Below, piece after piece: positions 47,340 through 59,387 of a stretch of DNA of 64,000 nucleotides. The notes beneath the pieces were generated by a model. The model saw only the letters and a program-made list of their open reading frames with translations. It was not told where the DNA came from and made no database searches. How positions within the stretch are numbered: the stretch's first letter is position 1; every line of letters starts with the position of its first letter. Made by a program: the position numbers and the translations under genes. Origin of the DNA: Austropuccinia psidii (lineage: Eukaryota > Basidiomycota > Pucciniomycetes > Pucciniales > Sphaerophragmiaceae); assembly GCA_023105745.1 (NCBI GenBank), contig JALGQZ010000007.1, positions 56,835,569 through 56,899,568 of the forward strand, written 5' to 3'.

Positions 47340-48259
47340 TGTTTGAAGATAACCCAACAGAAGATAACCAAGCTACTGTTGAGAGGTTGGTGGAAGAAAC
47401 TTGTCAAAGTTCTCCAACACCAGTTATCACCAAAAGAAAGAAAGCTAAGAAATTAGACTTTCCAGGACCCACCATTCAAGACTCTGAAGGTGAGCACCTC
47501 TTTTTATAATTGCCATAAAAGAATTTTTGGTCTAAAATACTTTTATTTTTTCTTATTCTTTAATCATGACTACCAGAAGAGGTTCCCAATACTCCATCCA
47601 ATCAGATGGAGCTGGACTCAGAAGTAGAATTGATCCCTCAAAAGGGAAAAGAAAGGGCAATATCCCCAGTGGAACAGAATCCACACAAGGAAGTGCCTTA
47701 TGCCAAAGGCAAGTCCCAGAAATGCCCATGATATCTGAGCCTGAATTAGAACTAAGTATGAGTAACTCAAACAGGTACAAATCACATTCAGAAGGCTCAA
47801 ATAGACATCTACATGAGCCAGTACAAGCAGTATTGCACAGTGTACAAGGACAAAGATTGGGAAATGTTGCCTCAAATACACCAAGGAGTGATGAACTCCT
47901 GGCACATCCTGAAAAAGTTCCTCAAAGAGGAGGAGATAGTGAAATACTCCAATGGATGGAATCCACTGTCATCCAAACCTCAAATCAAAAAAATCAAGGA
48001 CTACCATGCCAAAAAGAGGGAGGCAACCAAGGAAGAAGCCCCAGTAGCTTCTACCAGCAAGCCCCAAGCCAACCCACCTCCCCAAGAAGGGAAGAAGAAC
48101 AAGAAAAAGCATTGGAGGAAACCATATTCCCCAAGCTACAGAATCCCAAAAATCCAAAAGGATGCCATGGACAATGTCTTCAACATGGCCAGAACCTTGA
48201 TGGAATTCAAGGACAAGGAAGAGCAAAGAATGAGACAACCTCATTTCCCAAAGAAATAA
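47340..48259 (+). CDS. Inner gypsy ORF1 (spliced, overlaps gag in +1 frame)
   Basis: A leader exon (about 47340-47489, after a TCTTTTTTAG acceptor) ends at donor GTGAGC. It splices in phase over an 87-nt intron (47490-47576, acceptor ACCAG) into a frame one base ahead of gag. That frame is open to 47728, shows stops between 47729 and about 47780, then is open from 47813 to TAA 48257. Its last 148 codons read like a real helical, basic protein ([52 protein letters not shown]). The gag frame over the same bases looks disordered. The function is unknown. A CCCAAAG heptamer lies in phase two codons before the stop. The internal stops may be damage or an unrecognised intron, and the true start codon is unresolved. 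Confidence 0.55.
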
Positions 48260-51200
48260 CCTTGTCCAGAGATGTTGTAAATACTTTAACAGAAATTAAG
48301 AATAGTATATTACCTCTAAAAGATATTAAAGATAGTTTATTATCCCTACAAGAAATAAATAACAATTTATCTTCTTTAACAAAAATTGTTGTGCAAAACA
48401 AGAAAGAAATTGACAACATTAAGTTTATTGTTGAAAATAATAAACCAAAGAATTTGATTGACAATACTCAAAAATTAATACAAGGGCAACAAGAATTGTA
48501 TAAATACATAAAAGATATCAAAGACAAAACTTTTACAATCAATTATGATGTGAGTATTGACAATCTTACAGAAAAATTAAACAAATTAAGTATTTCTGTA
48601 GAAAAATTTGAAGAAAAGACTTCATCACACCAAAAATTACTTTTGGACCATGTGGAGAAAAGTGATGAAGAAAGAATGCATCTGAAAGATGACATTCAAA
48701 GTGAAATAAGGCTCATCACTGAAAAAATGGATAAAATTAATGAGGCTAATTTAAATATGCCAAAGTTATCAACACCATTTTCTCATATAAGAAGCCCTGT
48801 TAAAACAAAAGAGGAATTGTCAAATCCTTTCATAACAGACTTGAGTCACCAAGATAATAACCAAATCTTGATGAAAGAAGCACCTCAATTGAAAGAATGG
48901 CCAACATTCACAGGAGAAGGTGAATATGACCAAATGTCATTTATTAAAACAATTGACATGTTACAAGAAGACTATGCCATACCAGATGAATTAATCACTG
49001 CAAGATTACATTCACTGTTTGAGAAATCTGCAAAAAGATGGTATTATGGCATAAGACAAACAAATGGTAAAAATACCTGGTCTTGGTGGAAACAAGAAAT
49101 AATCACCAAGTGGGCAAATGATGCCTGGAGGTATAAGATAGAGAATGCATTTGAGAACTCTTTCTTTGACCCAGAGAAAGACAAACCTTTAACTTGGTTC
49201 TTAAAACAAGTTGAAAGGCTTAATGCACTATACCCAGAAATGTCACAGAAAATGGTGCACATGAAAATACTTAAAAAATGTGGAGGGAAACTAGAACATG
49301 CCCTAAGAAGCAGGTGTATAGAACCATGCTCCACAGAAGAGTATATAAATGCACTAGAAGATATAGTGACAAGAACAAAAATTGGCAGGACTTGGAAAAA
49401 ATTGGACATTAAAAGCCCAAACAAACCATTTATCAAGAAAGATAAATCCAAAGAATCCTTTAAGCCTAATACATCCAACAATAATGAGCAAAGAAAATGC
49501 CATAAATGTGGAGGTATTGGACACTTAGCCAATAATTGCCTTAAAAAAGCAAAAATTAATGAAATTGTGGAAACAGAAAACCACAATGACAAAGAAGAGG
49601 AATCTGACTCTGAAAAAGAGACAGAAGAGTCAGAAAGCTCTGAAAGTGATGAAATCAATATAATTAATGCACAAATTAATAATATTGATATAATTTATGA
49701 AGTACTAGATGTTAATTCAAACTTACCACAAGTTGGAACATCTGACACAAACCTGACAAACATACAAGATGCCAAAATGTATAGAACCAAACCTGCAAGA
49801 GGAATGGGATATACAGCTGGAAGATCAAGTATAAGTATTGTTATGGTTGATAACCAAGAAGGAGAAATTAACTTGGATACAGGAGCATATTGCACTTGTG
49901 TTGGAAAAAGCTATTTAAAAACCATTGTCCCAGACTGGCAAGAAAAACTTATGCCAATACAAGGTGTCAAATTTAGTAGTGCAAGTGAGAGCATGAAGCC
50001 CCTTGGAATAATTGATTTAACCCTAATTTTTCCTCATCCCTCACAATGTGTCAGAATTAAAGTAGAGTTTGTAGTAATGGACAACTGTACTAGTAATCAT
50101 TTCATACTTGGGAATGACTACTTATCAATCTATGGTATAGATATCTCCAACCAAAAAGATAGATATTTTACCATAGGAGATAACAAAAGACAAAAGTTTG
50201 GCTTCTTGAATAACAAAAAACAAATCACAGTTATTAAAAAGGAAGAAAAAATTCCAGAAAAGGAAATTTTTATATCTGAACAACTTAAAGAGGCAGAATT
50301 CAATCAAGAATTAACAGAAAAAATGAAAGAAAAACTGATTGACCTCTTATTTAAGTATAACAATGCCTTTGCAACTGACAAAGAGCCACTAGGTGCCATA
50401 ATTGGACATGAAGTGGATATAATTCTTAATGTAGAAAAGCCTTACCCACCTTTATTAAGAAGACCTGCTTATCCAGCCAGCCCAAGAGCTAGAGAAGCCT
50501 TAGAGGTGCACATTAAAGAATTAATGGACCTTGGAGTATTAAGAAAGGTTGGACATAATGAACAAGTAGAAGTTACTACACCTGTCATTATAACTTGGCA
50601 TAATGGAAAATCAAGGATGGTAGGAGACTTCAGAGCTCTGAACACCTATACCATTCCAGACAGATATCCAATACCCAGAATCCATGAGACATTGACCCAA
50701 TTGTCACAAGCTAAGTTCATCACAGCTATGGATGCTCTTAAGGGTTTTCATCAAAATGTCTTAACAGACAATGCCAAGAAGCTACTAAGAATAATAGTCC
50801 ATTGTGGAATTTTTGAATACTTAAGAATGCCATTTGGGATAAAAAATGCACCTTCCCATTATCAAAGGATGATGAATACCATATTTCCTGAAGAATTATC
50901 AGAAGGATGGTTAATTATCTATATTGATGATATTATAGTTTGCTCAGAAACTTGGGAAAATCACCTTACAAGACTAGAAAGGGTATTACAAAAAATAGTC
51001 CAAGTGAATATGAAAATTTCCTTGAAAAAGTGTCATTTTGCATATAGTGAATTAAAAGCACTAGGACATGTGGTATCTGGACTTAGTCTAGGCATAGACA
51101 AAAATAAAGTAGCAGCAGTACTACTTAAACCAATGCCTCAAACTAAAAAAGAAATGCAATCATTCTTAGGATTTTCTGGTTACTATAGACAGCATATAAA

Positions 51201-53364
51201 GGACTTTGCAAAAATTGCCAAATCCTTATATAAATTGTGTGACCAACAAACAGTTTATGAAATGACTGAAGAAAGAGTCAAGGCATATGAGGAATTGAAA
51301 AATTCCTTAACAAATGCCCCATTTCTTCTAATGCCAGATTGGAAACTACCATTCAAACTGTACATTGATGCTTGTGGAGAAGGACTAGGTGCTGCACTTC
51401 ACCAAACACAAATTATCAATGATAAACCAGTAGAAGGACCAATTTGTTTCATTTCAAGACAAATAAAGCCAACAGAAGCAAGGTATGGAGCAAGCCAAAT
51501 GGAATGCTTATGCCTAGTGTGGGCTTTAGAAAAATTACACTATTATTTGGATGGCACAGTATTTGATGTAATCACAGACTGTAATGCTGTGAAATCACTA
51601 TTAAATATGAAGACTCCAAATAGACATATGCTGAGATGGCAAATTGCTATCCAAGAATATAGAGGAAATATGACTATTGTTCATAAATCTGGAAATATTC
51701 ATAAGAATGCAGATGGTCTCAGCAGATGGGCTCTAGCAAATACCCCTGACAATCCAGCATGGGTACCACAAGAAGAGCACCATATAGAAGGAATATGTGT
51801 TACAGACATTGGCACAGAATTCTTTGACCAAGTTAAAGAAAGCTATAAGACAGACAAAAATTGCCATATCTTAAGCCAACTTCTAATGAAAGACTGCAAA
51901 GATCCATCACTTTCATCAAAACTAGATGAAACATGGAAAAAGGCATATGATGAAGGAAGATTCCACCTCCTTGATGGAATCCTTTACCATAGAACAAAAA
52001 ACACATGTGTTATGGCCTTAACAGACAGGACACTAATAAACACTATTCTACATGAGTGTCATGATAGTGTTGCATCTGGACATCTCTCAGAAGATAGAAC
52101 ACTAGAGAGGGTGAAAACCTGCTCTTGGTGGCCAAATTGGAAGAAAGATGTTACAGAGTACTGCCAAACCTGTGACAGATGTCAAAAAGCCAACAGAGCC
52201 ACAGGAAAGAAATTTGGAATGATGATCCAAATCCAAGAACCAAAATCCCCATGGGAAATAGTTCATATGGATTGGGTAACAGCTTTACCTCCAGGAGGAG
52301 ACAGGAGTTATAATGCATGCCTAGTGTTAGTTGACAGATACAGTAAAACTCCCATGTTCTTACCATGTCATAAAGATGACACAGCTATGGACACAGCCAT
52401 AATGATATGGAATAAAGTTATTAGCCATACAGGCTTATTCCAGAATATTATAAGTGACAGAGACCCAAAGTTCACTTCAGCATTATGGACAAATCTCCAT
52501 AACTTGTTTGGGACAAAGTTATCATTTTCAACAGCTTACCATCCCCAAACTGATGGTTTAGCAGAAAGAATGATACAAACCTTAGAGGACATGATCAGAA
52601 GATTCTGTGCTTATGGGCTAGAATTCAAAGATTCTGATGGTTTTACCCATGATTGGTGTACACTAATACCAGCACTTGAACTGGCATACAAGACATCAAT
52701 ACATTCTTCTACTGGCAAAACACCAGCAATGCTAGAAAAAGGTTGGAATCCAAGACTTCCTTATGACACCCTCAAAAAGGACTTAGTGGATATACATCCA
52801 ACAGCAAGCAGCTTTAAAATAATGCTTGACAAGGCAAGACATCATGCAAACAGATGTATGCAAGATTCTTTCAAGTATGCAAAAGAAAGATGGGACAAAA
52901 GTCACAAGCCACCTGATTTCAAAATAGGAGACTTGGTCCTAGTATCAATCCTGAATTTCAATAACATAAAGGGCCCAAAGAAATTGAAAGATTCCTTTGC
53001 AGGACCATTTATGATTAAAGCACTTCATGGACCCAATGCTGTGCAATTGGAACTCACAGGTGAACTAATGAACAAACACCCAACTTTCCCTGTAAGTCTG
53101 ATAAAACCTTACAGTTCAAGTGACAAGGAGTTATTTCCACTAAGAAATAAACCCCCACTTGAAATTCCCCCCTTAGAAGAAGGAGAGGAAAAGAAGATAG
53201 TAAAAGTCCTTAAAGAAAGAAGGACAAGAAACAAAAAAGAAAGGGAATACCTTGTAAGGTATAGAAATTCAACTCAAGAAGATGAATGGCTACTTGAGAA
53301 AGATATAACAAATGCTGATAAACTACTAAGAAGGTTCAGACATGAAAGAAAGCCTGAAAAATAA
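47566..53364 (+). CDS. Inner gypsy Gag-Pol polyprotein, intact, 1932 residues
   Basis: One unbroken frame. Residues 1-230 overlap ORF1; 235-410 are coiled-coil-like; a capsid-type region ([23 protein letters not shown]) spans about 440-610. The zinc knuckle [14 protein letters not shown] starts at about 645, and protease DTG is near 770. RT has FRALNTY and YIDD at 1119-1122. RNase H has YIDACG (about 1267), TDCNAV and NADGLS. Integrase has an HHCC site, then Asp 1569 (HMDWV), Asp 1631 (SDRDP) and Glu 1667 (AERMI), a D-D-35-E spacing. A C-terminal chromodomain at about 1885-1925 (YLVRYRN..QEDEW) retains its aromatic residues, implying integration guided by modified histones. The ATG at 47566 lies inside the leader intron; translation could instead enter this frame from ORF1. 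Confidence 0.93.
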   Translation: MTTRRGSQYSIQSDGAGLRSRIDPSKGKRKGNIPSGTESTQGSALCQRQVPEMPMISEPELELSMSNSNRYKSHSEGSNRHLHEPVQAVLHSVQGQRLGNVASNTPRSDELLAHPEKVPQRGGDSEILQWMESTVIQTSNQKNQGLPCQKEGGNQGRSPSSFYQQAPSQPTSPRREEEQEKALEETIFPKLQNPKNPKGCHGQCLQHGQNLDGIQGQGRAKNETTSFPKEITLSRDVVNTLTEIKNSILPLKDIKDSLLSLQEINNNLSSLTKIVVQNKKEIDNIKFIVENNKPKNLIDNTQKLIQGQQELYKYIKDIKDKTFTINYDVSIDNLTEKLNKLSISVEKFEEKTSSHQKLLLDHVEKSDEERMHLKDDIQSEIRLITEKMDKINEANLNMPKLSTPFSHIRSPVKTKEELSNPFITDLSHQDNNQILMKEAPQLKEWPTFTGEGEYDQMSFIKTIDMLQEDYAIPDELITARLHSLFEKSAKRWYYGIRQTNGKNTWSWWKQEIITKWANDAWRYKIENAFENSFFDPEKDKPLTWFLKQVERLNALYPEMSQKMVHMKILKKCGGKLEHALRSRCIEPCSTEEYINALEDIVTRTKIGRTWKKLDIKSPNKPFIKKDKSKESFKPNTSNNNEQRKCHKCGGIGHLANNCLKKAKINEIVETENHNDKEEESDSEKETEESESSESDEINIINAQINNIDIIYEVLDVNSNLPQVGTSDTNLTNIQDAKMYRTKPARGMGYTAGRSSISIVMVDNQEGEINLDTGAYCTCVGKSYLKTIVPDWQEKLMPIQGVKFSSASESMKPLGIIDLTLIFPHPSQCVRIKVEFVVMDNCTSNHFILGNDYLSIYGIDISNQKDRYFTIGDNKRQKFGFLNNKKQITVIKKEEKIPEKEIFISEQLKEAEFNQELTEKMKEKLIDLLFKYNNAFATDKEPLGAIIGHEVDIILNVEKPYPPLLRRPAYPASPRAREALEVHIKELMDLGVLRKVGHNEQVEVTTPVIITWHNGKSRMVGDFRALNTYTIPDRYPIPRIHETLTQLSQAKFITAMDALKGFHQNVLTDNAKKLLRIIVHCGIFEYLRMPFGIKNAPSHYQRMMNTIFPEELSEGWLIIYIDDIIVCSETWENHLTRLERVLQKIVQVNMKISLKKCHFAYSELKALGHVVSGLSLGIDKNKVAAVLLKPMPQTKKEMQSFLGFSGYYRQHIKDFAKIAKSLYKLCDQQTVYEMTEERVKAYEELKNSLTNAPFLLMPDWKLPFKLYIDACGEGLGAALHQTQIINDKPVEGPICFISRQIKPTEARYGASQMECLCLVWALEKLHYYLDGTVFDVITDCNAVKSLLNMKTPNRHMLRWQIAIQEYRGNMTIVHKSGNIHKNADGLSRWALANTPDNPAWVPQEEHHIEGICVTDIGTEFFDQVKESYKTDKNCHILSQLLMKDCKDPSLSSKLDETWKKAYDEGRFHLLDGILYHRTKNTCVMALTDRTLINTILHECHDSVASGHLSEDRTLERVKTCSWWPNWKKDVTEYCQTCDRCQKANRATGKKFGMMIQIQEPKSPWEIVHMDWVTALPPGGDRSYNACLVLVDRYSKTPMFLPCHKDDTAMDTAIMIWNKVISHTGLFQNIISDRDPKFTSALWTNLHNLFGTKLSFSTAYHPQTDGLAERMIQTLEDMIRRFCAYGLEFKDSDGFTHDWCTLIPALELAYKTSIHSSTGKTPAMLEKGWNPRLPYDTLKKDLVDIHPTASSFKIMLDKARHHANRCMQDSFKYAKERWDKSHKPPDFKIGDLVLVSILNFNNIKGPKKLKDSFAGPFMIKALHGPNAVQLELTGELMNKHPTFPVSLIKPYSSSDKELFPLRNKPPLEIPPLEEGEEKKIVKVLKERRTRNKKEREYLVRYRNSTQEDEWLLEKDITNADKLLRRFRHERKPEK
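48247..48253 (+). promoter_or_regulatory. Candidate -1 frameshift heptamer CCCAAAG
   Basis: C CCA AAG is in phase with ORF1 codons, fits the X XXY YYZ form, and lies one codon before the ORF1 stop at 48257. A -1 slip here leads exactly into the Gag-Pol frame. No downstream pseudoknot was evaluated, and the outer gypsy lacks an equivalent canonical heptamer at its ORF1 end. Confidence 0.35.
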
Positions 53365-53470
53365 AAAAGTTAAGCATTATTGAGCTTCAAGACTAACAAA
53401 GTCTATTGAAGAGGTAGGACAGTGGATGATACCCTAATCATACATATCAGATTTTGGTACAATCTTTTTT

Positions 53471-53482
53471 GGTGGTAGGGAA
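53471..53482 (+). promoter_or_regulatory. Polypurine tract of the inner gypsy
   Basis: GGTGGTAGGGAA directly before the 3' LTR, nearly the same as in fossil gypsy A. Confidence 0.75.
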
Positions 53483-55506
53483 TGTGAGCCTTTGAGATAT
53501 GACCACATACCCAATAAGGTCACAAAAAGACTCTAAATAATTATACCTTTAACATAATTATATTAAAATTACTTATAATAATTATACATTAAAAATAATT
53601 AATTAAATATACAAAAAATACCATAAATTGGTACAAAAATTGGTTTAACTTAAAAACCAATGAATCAAATGGCAAAATAAATTATACCATTGGATTCCCC
53701 ATGGAAAAATACACATATACCATTTTTATGGCATATCTGTAAAGTTAATATTTAAGGAATTATAAGGTATAATACCTTATAAAAACCATAAAATCTTGTT
53801 TATCTCAAGAACTAATGAAAAAACATGTGAAATAAATTGTCACATTGGATTCTCCATAAAAATCCACACATAAAACAATTAATGAGCTAATTCTCAAAGT
53901 TAATACTTAAGGAATTAACCTGAATATATGCACTTTTTTGGTCAACGCATATATTCAGGGATCATAGCTAATATCTTCTAAAATATGCATGATAGAATGA
54001 TGAACCAAAAATAAAGTTACCACGTAATTACTGTAAGAACACAGATATGAACCTTATTTTGCAAATTATAAACAAGGTTAAAACCTATGATGAAATATTG
54101 ATAAAAATCAACAGAGCTGTTGACCACTTTGTTGTGAAAGTGGTCCAAACTTAAAAAAAAGTATACAGTTGGATTCTACTAGTTCATTCGTGAAGAATGA
54201 TGTAATTTTTATCATTAAATTCAGGGTATAACCCCCTGAAATCAAGGTTTGAAGTTTAAAATATTGAATTTCGACAGAAAAGATGAGTTACAAGAAAAAT
54301 CATCAAAATTAGAGTTTTGATGATGTAATGAAAAGCTCTTGGCAGCATAATAAGGTTATGTCAGGCTATCAGAATTCACTCTCTGAATTGCTGTAGCGTG
54401 TAAATCTTAAAAGTTATTGAAGATCAAAGTTTGAGCTTAAATTGAGCAGTTATGATCACCTACTGTAACCTTAAATTAAGTTTAACAGTCATAAGAGTGA
54501 TAAAATTGGTGAATACTATTAGTTTATGATTAAAACTAATAAAATCCACGAAATTTGGGGTTCTGCCAAGCCTCTGATGTCATCAAACTTAGAGTTATAG
54601 TGATAACTCTAAATAATGGTGTAATAATGATGTAATATGGTTTGATCATGATGTAATCACCCTCAAACCTTAAAATATTGATCAATTCCAATGGATATGA
54701 TCAGTACACGTCCACTAGAAGCCTGTTGGACTCTAGGAGGGAGGTATTTACTATAAATAGAGCTCTTTTTACTCTATTTTCCCCTCAGACGCATAAAAAA
54801 CATTAAATCAATTAAATAAAAGGTAATTTCTTTATTCTTTATATATAAAACTCTTATATTATTAAAGACCAAAGATCATCTTAATATTAATCACTGCTTT
54901 TAAGTGATTAAATCAATTCTTTAATTTTTTTTGTCATAAATCTCTCTAAAAACTCTTTTCCACGTAAAATCAAGAAATTTAGTAAATATTCTTAATTTTT
55001 ATTGTAAATACAATTTGTAAAAGTTGTATTAAATTCTTTTGGCGTAAAATATCTCAAAATTATTATCTTAAGTGTTAAAAGTAGGTTATTTCATCTTATT
55101 ATAATAATTTCTCTCTTATTATTACTCTTAATAATTCTTTATTAATATAAATAGTATTTATATTAATTTATAACTCTAATATTGGTAATATTATTGTTAT
55201 TAATTGTTTTTTATTTATAAAAAACAATTTTTTACGCCTTTATTATTTTTTGGTAACAATAATAAAGAGCTTTTTAAATATATTAATTATTTTATATTAA
55301 TATATTTATTTATTATATTATATTTTCATAATATAAATTATATTATTATATTTATTTAATAATATAATTATTTTACGCCATAATAATAATATTTATTTAT
55401 TATTATTATATTTTTAATCTTATTTATCCTATTCATAAGGACATTCAGAGTACAATAAGTAAAAAATTAGTAATTTTTACTTATTGTTTCATAGTCAAAC
55501 CTTACA
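53483..55506 (+). repeat. 3' LTR of the inner gypsy
   Basis: 2024 bp, TGTGAGCC to CCTTACA, followed by the target duplicate CATAC and then the remainder of the outer pol gene. Confidence 0.96.
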
Positions 55507-55511
55507 CATAC

Positions 55512-57284
55512 CAAACAGAGACATTCTGTCTGAGTAGCTCCATATATGGCTTCTGAGTCTTTCAGTTGTCTTGATATATAGCAAATTACTCCTTCTTTGG
55601 GTATTCCATCCACTAGTTGCCTCTGGTGTAGTGCTGCTCCTAGTCCTTGGCTACATGCTGCATCTATATATAGTTTGAATGGTAGTTCAAAATCAGGCAT
55701 CATCAGGACAGGGGCATTGGTCAGTTCATGTTTGATCTTCTCAAATGCATCCCTTCTTTCTTTGGTGATTTGAAAGACTACATCTTTTGAGCACAGTGTG
55801 TATAGGCTACTAGTGATGTGTGCAAAGTTTTTAATGTGGCTTCTGTAGTAACTAGCAAAGCCCAAAAAAGATTGCATTTCCTTAATGTTCTTTGGTACTG
55901 GTTTCTTCAGTACTGCAGCAACTTTATTTTGGTCTATGGCTAGACTCAAACCTGAAACTTTGTGTCCTAGGGCTAGCAGTTCTTGCTGTCCAAAGTTACA
56001 TTTTTTAAGAGATATCTTCATGTTGATTGGTGTACATTTTCCCAATATTTTATCAATTTTCCTCACATGGTCTTCCCATGTTTCTGAGTATATTATGATA
56101 TCATCAATGTACACTACCATCCACCCTTCCATTATTTCATCTTGAAATATGGTATCCATCATCCTCTGAAAATGGGCTGGTGCATTCTTAATGCCAAATG
56201 GCATTCTAGTATATTCATATATGCCCATGTGGCATATAATTCTCAGCAATTTGATGGAATCTGGTTTCACTCCATTCTGGTGGAAACCTTTCATGCAATC
56301 CATTTTTGTAATAAACTTGGCTTTTGCTAGCTTATCTAGTGCATGTGGTATCCTTGGGATGGGGTACCTGTCTGCTTTGGTGTAATTATTCAAAGCCCTG
56401 AAGTCACCACATAGTCTGGATTTACCATCATGCCAAGTTATAAGGACTGGTGTAGTGACCTCTACTATCTCATTATGTCCTATTTTTCTTATTACCCCCA
56501 TTTCTAGGAGTTCATTGATATGTTTCTCAATTTCTTTCCTAGCTTCCATGCTGGCTGGGTATGGTGGTCTCCTAAGCATAGGTGGATATGGTCTTTCTAC
56601 ATCCAGATATAATTCTATATCATGTCCTTTGATTTTTCCTAGTGGTTCATCTCCTATTGCAAAAGCTTCTCTATGTTTTCTCAATACTTTCAGTAAGTTG
56701 AGTTTCATTTTACTGGTGAGTTGAGTGCCATATTGAGCTTCTTTGAATTCTTCCACTAGTTCTTTCAAGGTATTGTCATTTGTTACATGATTTATGTCAA
56801 AGGAAAATTTCTTGTCTTTGTTTGTACCTATGGTAAGATATCTGTTTTTACTATTGCAAATATCCATGCCATACATTCTTTGGTACTCTGTACCTAGTAA
56901 GAATCCTTGTACTTGTGCATTTTCTAGAACTACAAATTCAGGTTCCAGTCTGATGTTTCCTTTTTGGTGTGGGATAATTATCTCTTTGATTATTGTCCCC
57001 AGTGAGTGCATTTTGCCTGATGCACTTTTAAAGTTTCTAGCTTTTGTTGGGATTATCTCTTCTTCCCATTTGGGGAAGTGTTGTTTTAGGTATTCTTTTG
57101 CCACTATGGAGCAACTTGCTCCTGTGTCAATGATCATTGGGTGTTTACAGTTCTCAATGTAAACTGTCAATTTTGTAGGTGTTCCATGAATGAATCCCAT
57201 CCCTCTATTTGGGGTTACCAGGAATGTTTGTGCATTCTGTGTGTGCTTACAGAGCTCTTTGTCTGTTGTTATTTGTGGTATTCC
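55512..57284 (-). pseudogene. Outer gypsy pol, N-terminal part (protease, RT, RNase H start)
   Basis: It follows gag in the same frame after a TAA. In order: a linker (TTDKELCKHTQNAQTFL), protease MIIDTGASCS (about 57130), and LGTEYQRMYGMD. Then RT with RRPPYPAS, CGDFRALNNYT, KMDCMKGFHQN and YIDDIIIYSETW (about 56080-56110), and RNase [17 protein letters not shown] (about 55660). It ends at GATQTECLCLV where the inner element cuts in. All catalytic residues seen here are intact. Confidence 0.93.
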
Positions 57285-59387
57285 TTAATCTAATTCAATG
57301 TCTTGTATGTCAAGTGAACTTTCTTCATTGCATTCCACTATGTATTCTTCCATGGTATCAGGTTCACTTTGTGATTCTGCTCTCATACCATTTCCCATGC
57401 TGTCAGAATCAGATTTTTCACCTGTTTGTTCTTCTTCTGATTCTTCATCAATTGCATATATTTTCTTTTTTGGTTTTGTGCAATTGTTGGCATAGTGGTC
57501 TGGTGATCCACAGTTGTGGCACACATATTTCTTTTTTGGGGTTTCTTTCCCTTTTTCTTTGTTTGTCTCTTTAACTTCAGACCTCTTGTCTTTGAAGTTT
57601 GATTTATAGGATGTGTACCTTCCTATGGAGGTTTTCTTTCTCACATCTTGTATGACATTTGCTATGTCATCAATGCTGCTGATGTTGTTGCATCTGCATT
57701 TGACTGCATGTTCTAGATCTCCTGGCAATTTTGTCAGGAGTTTATGGTTTCTCATTTCTATTGTCATATTGGGATCAATAGCTTTTAGCCTCTTTGTTTG
57801 TTTGAGGCACCATTCATAAGGGTCTTTTTCTGTGGAGTATCTATCACTTTCAAAGGACATGGTCTTTTGCCAGATCCAACTACCATTGCTATACTTTTGT
57901 ATAATTTGGTTCCTCCACCATGGCCAGCTTTTCCTGCCATGTATTTCTTTCATCTCAGTGTACCATATGTTTGCATGGCCTCTGAAAGCTGTGTTAAGTC
58001 TTGTTGTGATCCAGTAGTCTGGTATCTTTGGGACATCAACAAAGAGTCCATCAATATAGTCAATGATCTCCATATGGTCATATTCCCCAATTCCCGAGAA
58101 CTTTGGCCAGTTTGTTACTTCTGGTAACTGTTTTAGTGCCTGTTTCTCTGAATAGTTGAGATTTTCCCCATCTTGGTACACTGACTCTGATCTTAACTTT
58201 GGAATCTGATATTCAGGCTCCTGGTCATAGTCTTTATCCTCTTCTTTCAATTTTGTAGAGGTAGTAGGTTTACCTTGTGTTGGAGGGTATTGATTGTCTT
58301 CTCTGTCATAGAGGTAATCAATTTCTTTGTCAAATTTATCCTGCTGCTGCTGGATATTCCTCAGATCCCTCCTCACAGTTTGTTGTTCTTCTAGAATTGA
58401 ATTCAACTGTCTGTTAGTTTTTTCAAATTCTGTCCAAATTTTGGCCAGATTTGTATTTAAGTCTTTAATGACTGTTGCTTGGAAAACATTTTCTTCTTTC
58501 AATGTTTCCAATTCTGTCCTCATTTTTCCTGAGGTTTCATATGTCCAATCCATGAATTGGGCCAATTTGGTCCATGTGAATTTGTTTTCAAACTCATGAG
58601 TGTGGATTGTATTTTCAGTCATTAATTCTGGGTCTATTGAGTCAGAACTATCAAAACTATTTGTAGGTACAACTATTTCTTGCTTTTGTGTACTTCTTGG
58701 ACTAAGTCCATCAGCTTTTTCATCAATGGGTCTGCTTCTTTCTTCCTCTGGTTGAAAGAAGTTTTGTTTTTCCCTTGGGCTCCTTTTCTCCTGTTGGAAA
58801 CTACCTGGAAGGGTTGGGGAGTCTTGGATGAAGTTTCCTTTGGCTTGTAGGGCCTGGAACTGCTGGATTGTTGTGGGGAAGATGGGACTTCTCCTTCCAT
58901 TTCTGGGGGTACCTGAATCTGACTGGGCTCTTCCTTGTGCCAAGATCTCTCTATGGCTTGTATGGCTGCCTGGTTCTCTTTGATTCTGGTTGCTCTTTCT
59001 TCTAAGAGTTTGAAATTCTTGTTGGGATTCCAACCTTGCATTTCTGTCATAAGTTCCATCCAAGCCATTTGCTTGAGACAGATCTTCTGGGTTGTTATCC
59101 CCACTTCTGCCCATGATGCTGCCATAGTGAACATTTTGTTGTCCATGCTCCATGTGAAGAGGTCTCTCAGGAGTTTGTGTATTTGGAGGACCTGTTCTGC
59201 ATCTGTCCAATCTCCTGGTTGGACTTCTGGGTTGAATTTGATTTGGAACAAGACCTTGGGCAGGAGTTCCCTGATGGTAAGTCCTTTGCTGGTCATTTGC
59301 TCCAGTTCTTCTTCCTCTGTGTCTTCTTGGCCAGTGTTCTGGTTGATTTCTTGGGAATCCAAGATCTCTAAGAAGTGGAGGTGTCAT
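57285..59387 (-). CDS. Outer gypsy Gag, 700 residues, ends in TAA in frame with pol
   Basis: ATG 59387 to TAA 57285-57287. Residues 1-235 overlap ORF1 and are polar and low in structure. About 270-370 form a coiled-coil-like stretch (LKEENVFQATVIKDLNTNLAKI). A capsid-like region (FSGIGEYDHMEII, WPWWRNQIIQKYSN) precedes the zinc knuckle CHNCGSPDHYANNC at about 57517-57476. An acidic tail follows. The next codons continue in the same frame into pol, unlike the inner element where gag and pol are fused. The TAA is therefore either a CAA/GAA-type nonsense mutation or a genuine read-through stop. The ATG lies in the leader intron, 20 nt before its acceptor. Confidence 0.85.
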   Translation of the reverse strand: MTPPLLRDLGFPRNQPEHWPRRHRGRRTGANDQQRTYHQGTPAQGLVPNQIQPRSPTRRLDRCRTGPPNTQTPERPLHMEHGQQNVHYGSIMGRSGDNNPEDLSQANGLDGTYDRNARLESQQEFQTLRRKSNQNQREPGSHTSHREILAQGRAQSDSGTPRNGRRSPIFPTTIQQFQALQAKGNFIQDSPTLPGSFQQEKRSPREKQNFFQPEEERSRPIDEKADGLSPRSTQKQEIVVPTNSFDSSDSIDPELMTENTIHTHEFENKFTWTKLAQFMDWTYETSGKMRTELETLKEENVFQATVIKDLNTNLAKIWTEFEKTNRQLNSILEEQQTVRRDLRNIQQQQDKFDKEIDYLYDREDNQYPPTQGKPTTSTKLKEEDKDYDQEPEYQIPKLRSESVYQDGENLNYSEKQALKQLPEVTNWPKFSGIGEYDHMEIIDYIDGLFVDVPKIPDYWITTRLNTAFRGHANIWYTEMKEIHGRKSWPWWRNQIIQKYSNGSWIWQKTMSFESDRYSTEKDPYEWCLKQTKRLKAIDPNMTIEMRNHKLLTKLPGDLEHAVKCRCNNISSIDDIANVIQDVRKKTSIGRYTSYKSNFKDKRSEVKETNKEKGKETPKKKYVCHNCGSPDHYANNCTKPKKKIYAIDEESEEEQTGEKSDSDSMGNGMRAESQSEPDTMEEYIVECNEESSLDIQDIELD

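Larger units (their letters stand above)
44815..55506 (+). mobile_element. Inner Ty3/gypsy chromovirus, structurally complete
   Basis: It is 10,692 bp with LTRs 44815-46835 and 53483-55506, flanked by the perfect target duplication CATAC (44810-44814, 55507-55511). It lies inside the RNase H coding region of the outer gypsy and in the opposite orientation. The LTRs differ at about 21 positions plus a 3-bp indel by eye (about 1%). PBS, leader intron, ORF1, an unbroken 1932-codon Gag-Pol and a PPT are all present. It is the only element in the window that could be autonomous. Confidence 0.97.

Noticed and set aside
49044..49658. 204-codon minus-strand ORF
   Set aside because: It is a shadow of the intact inner Gag-Pol frame.
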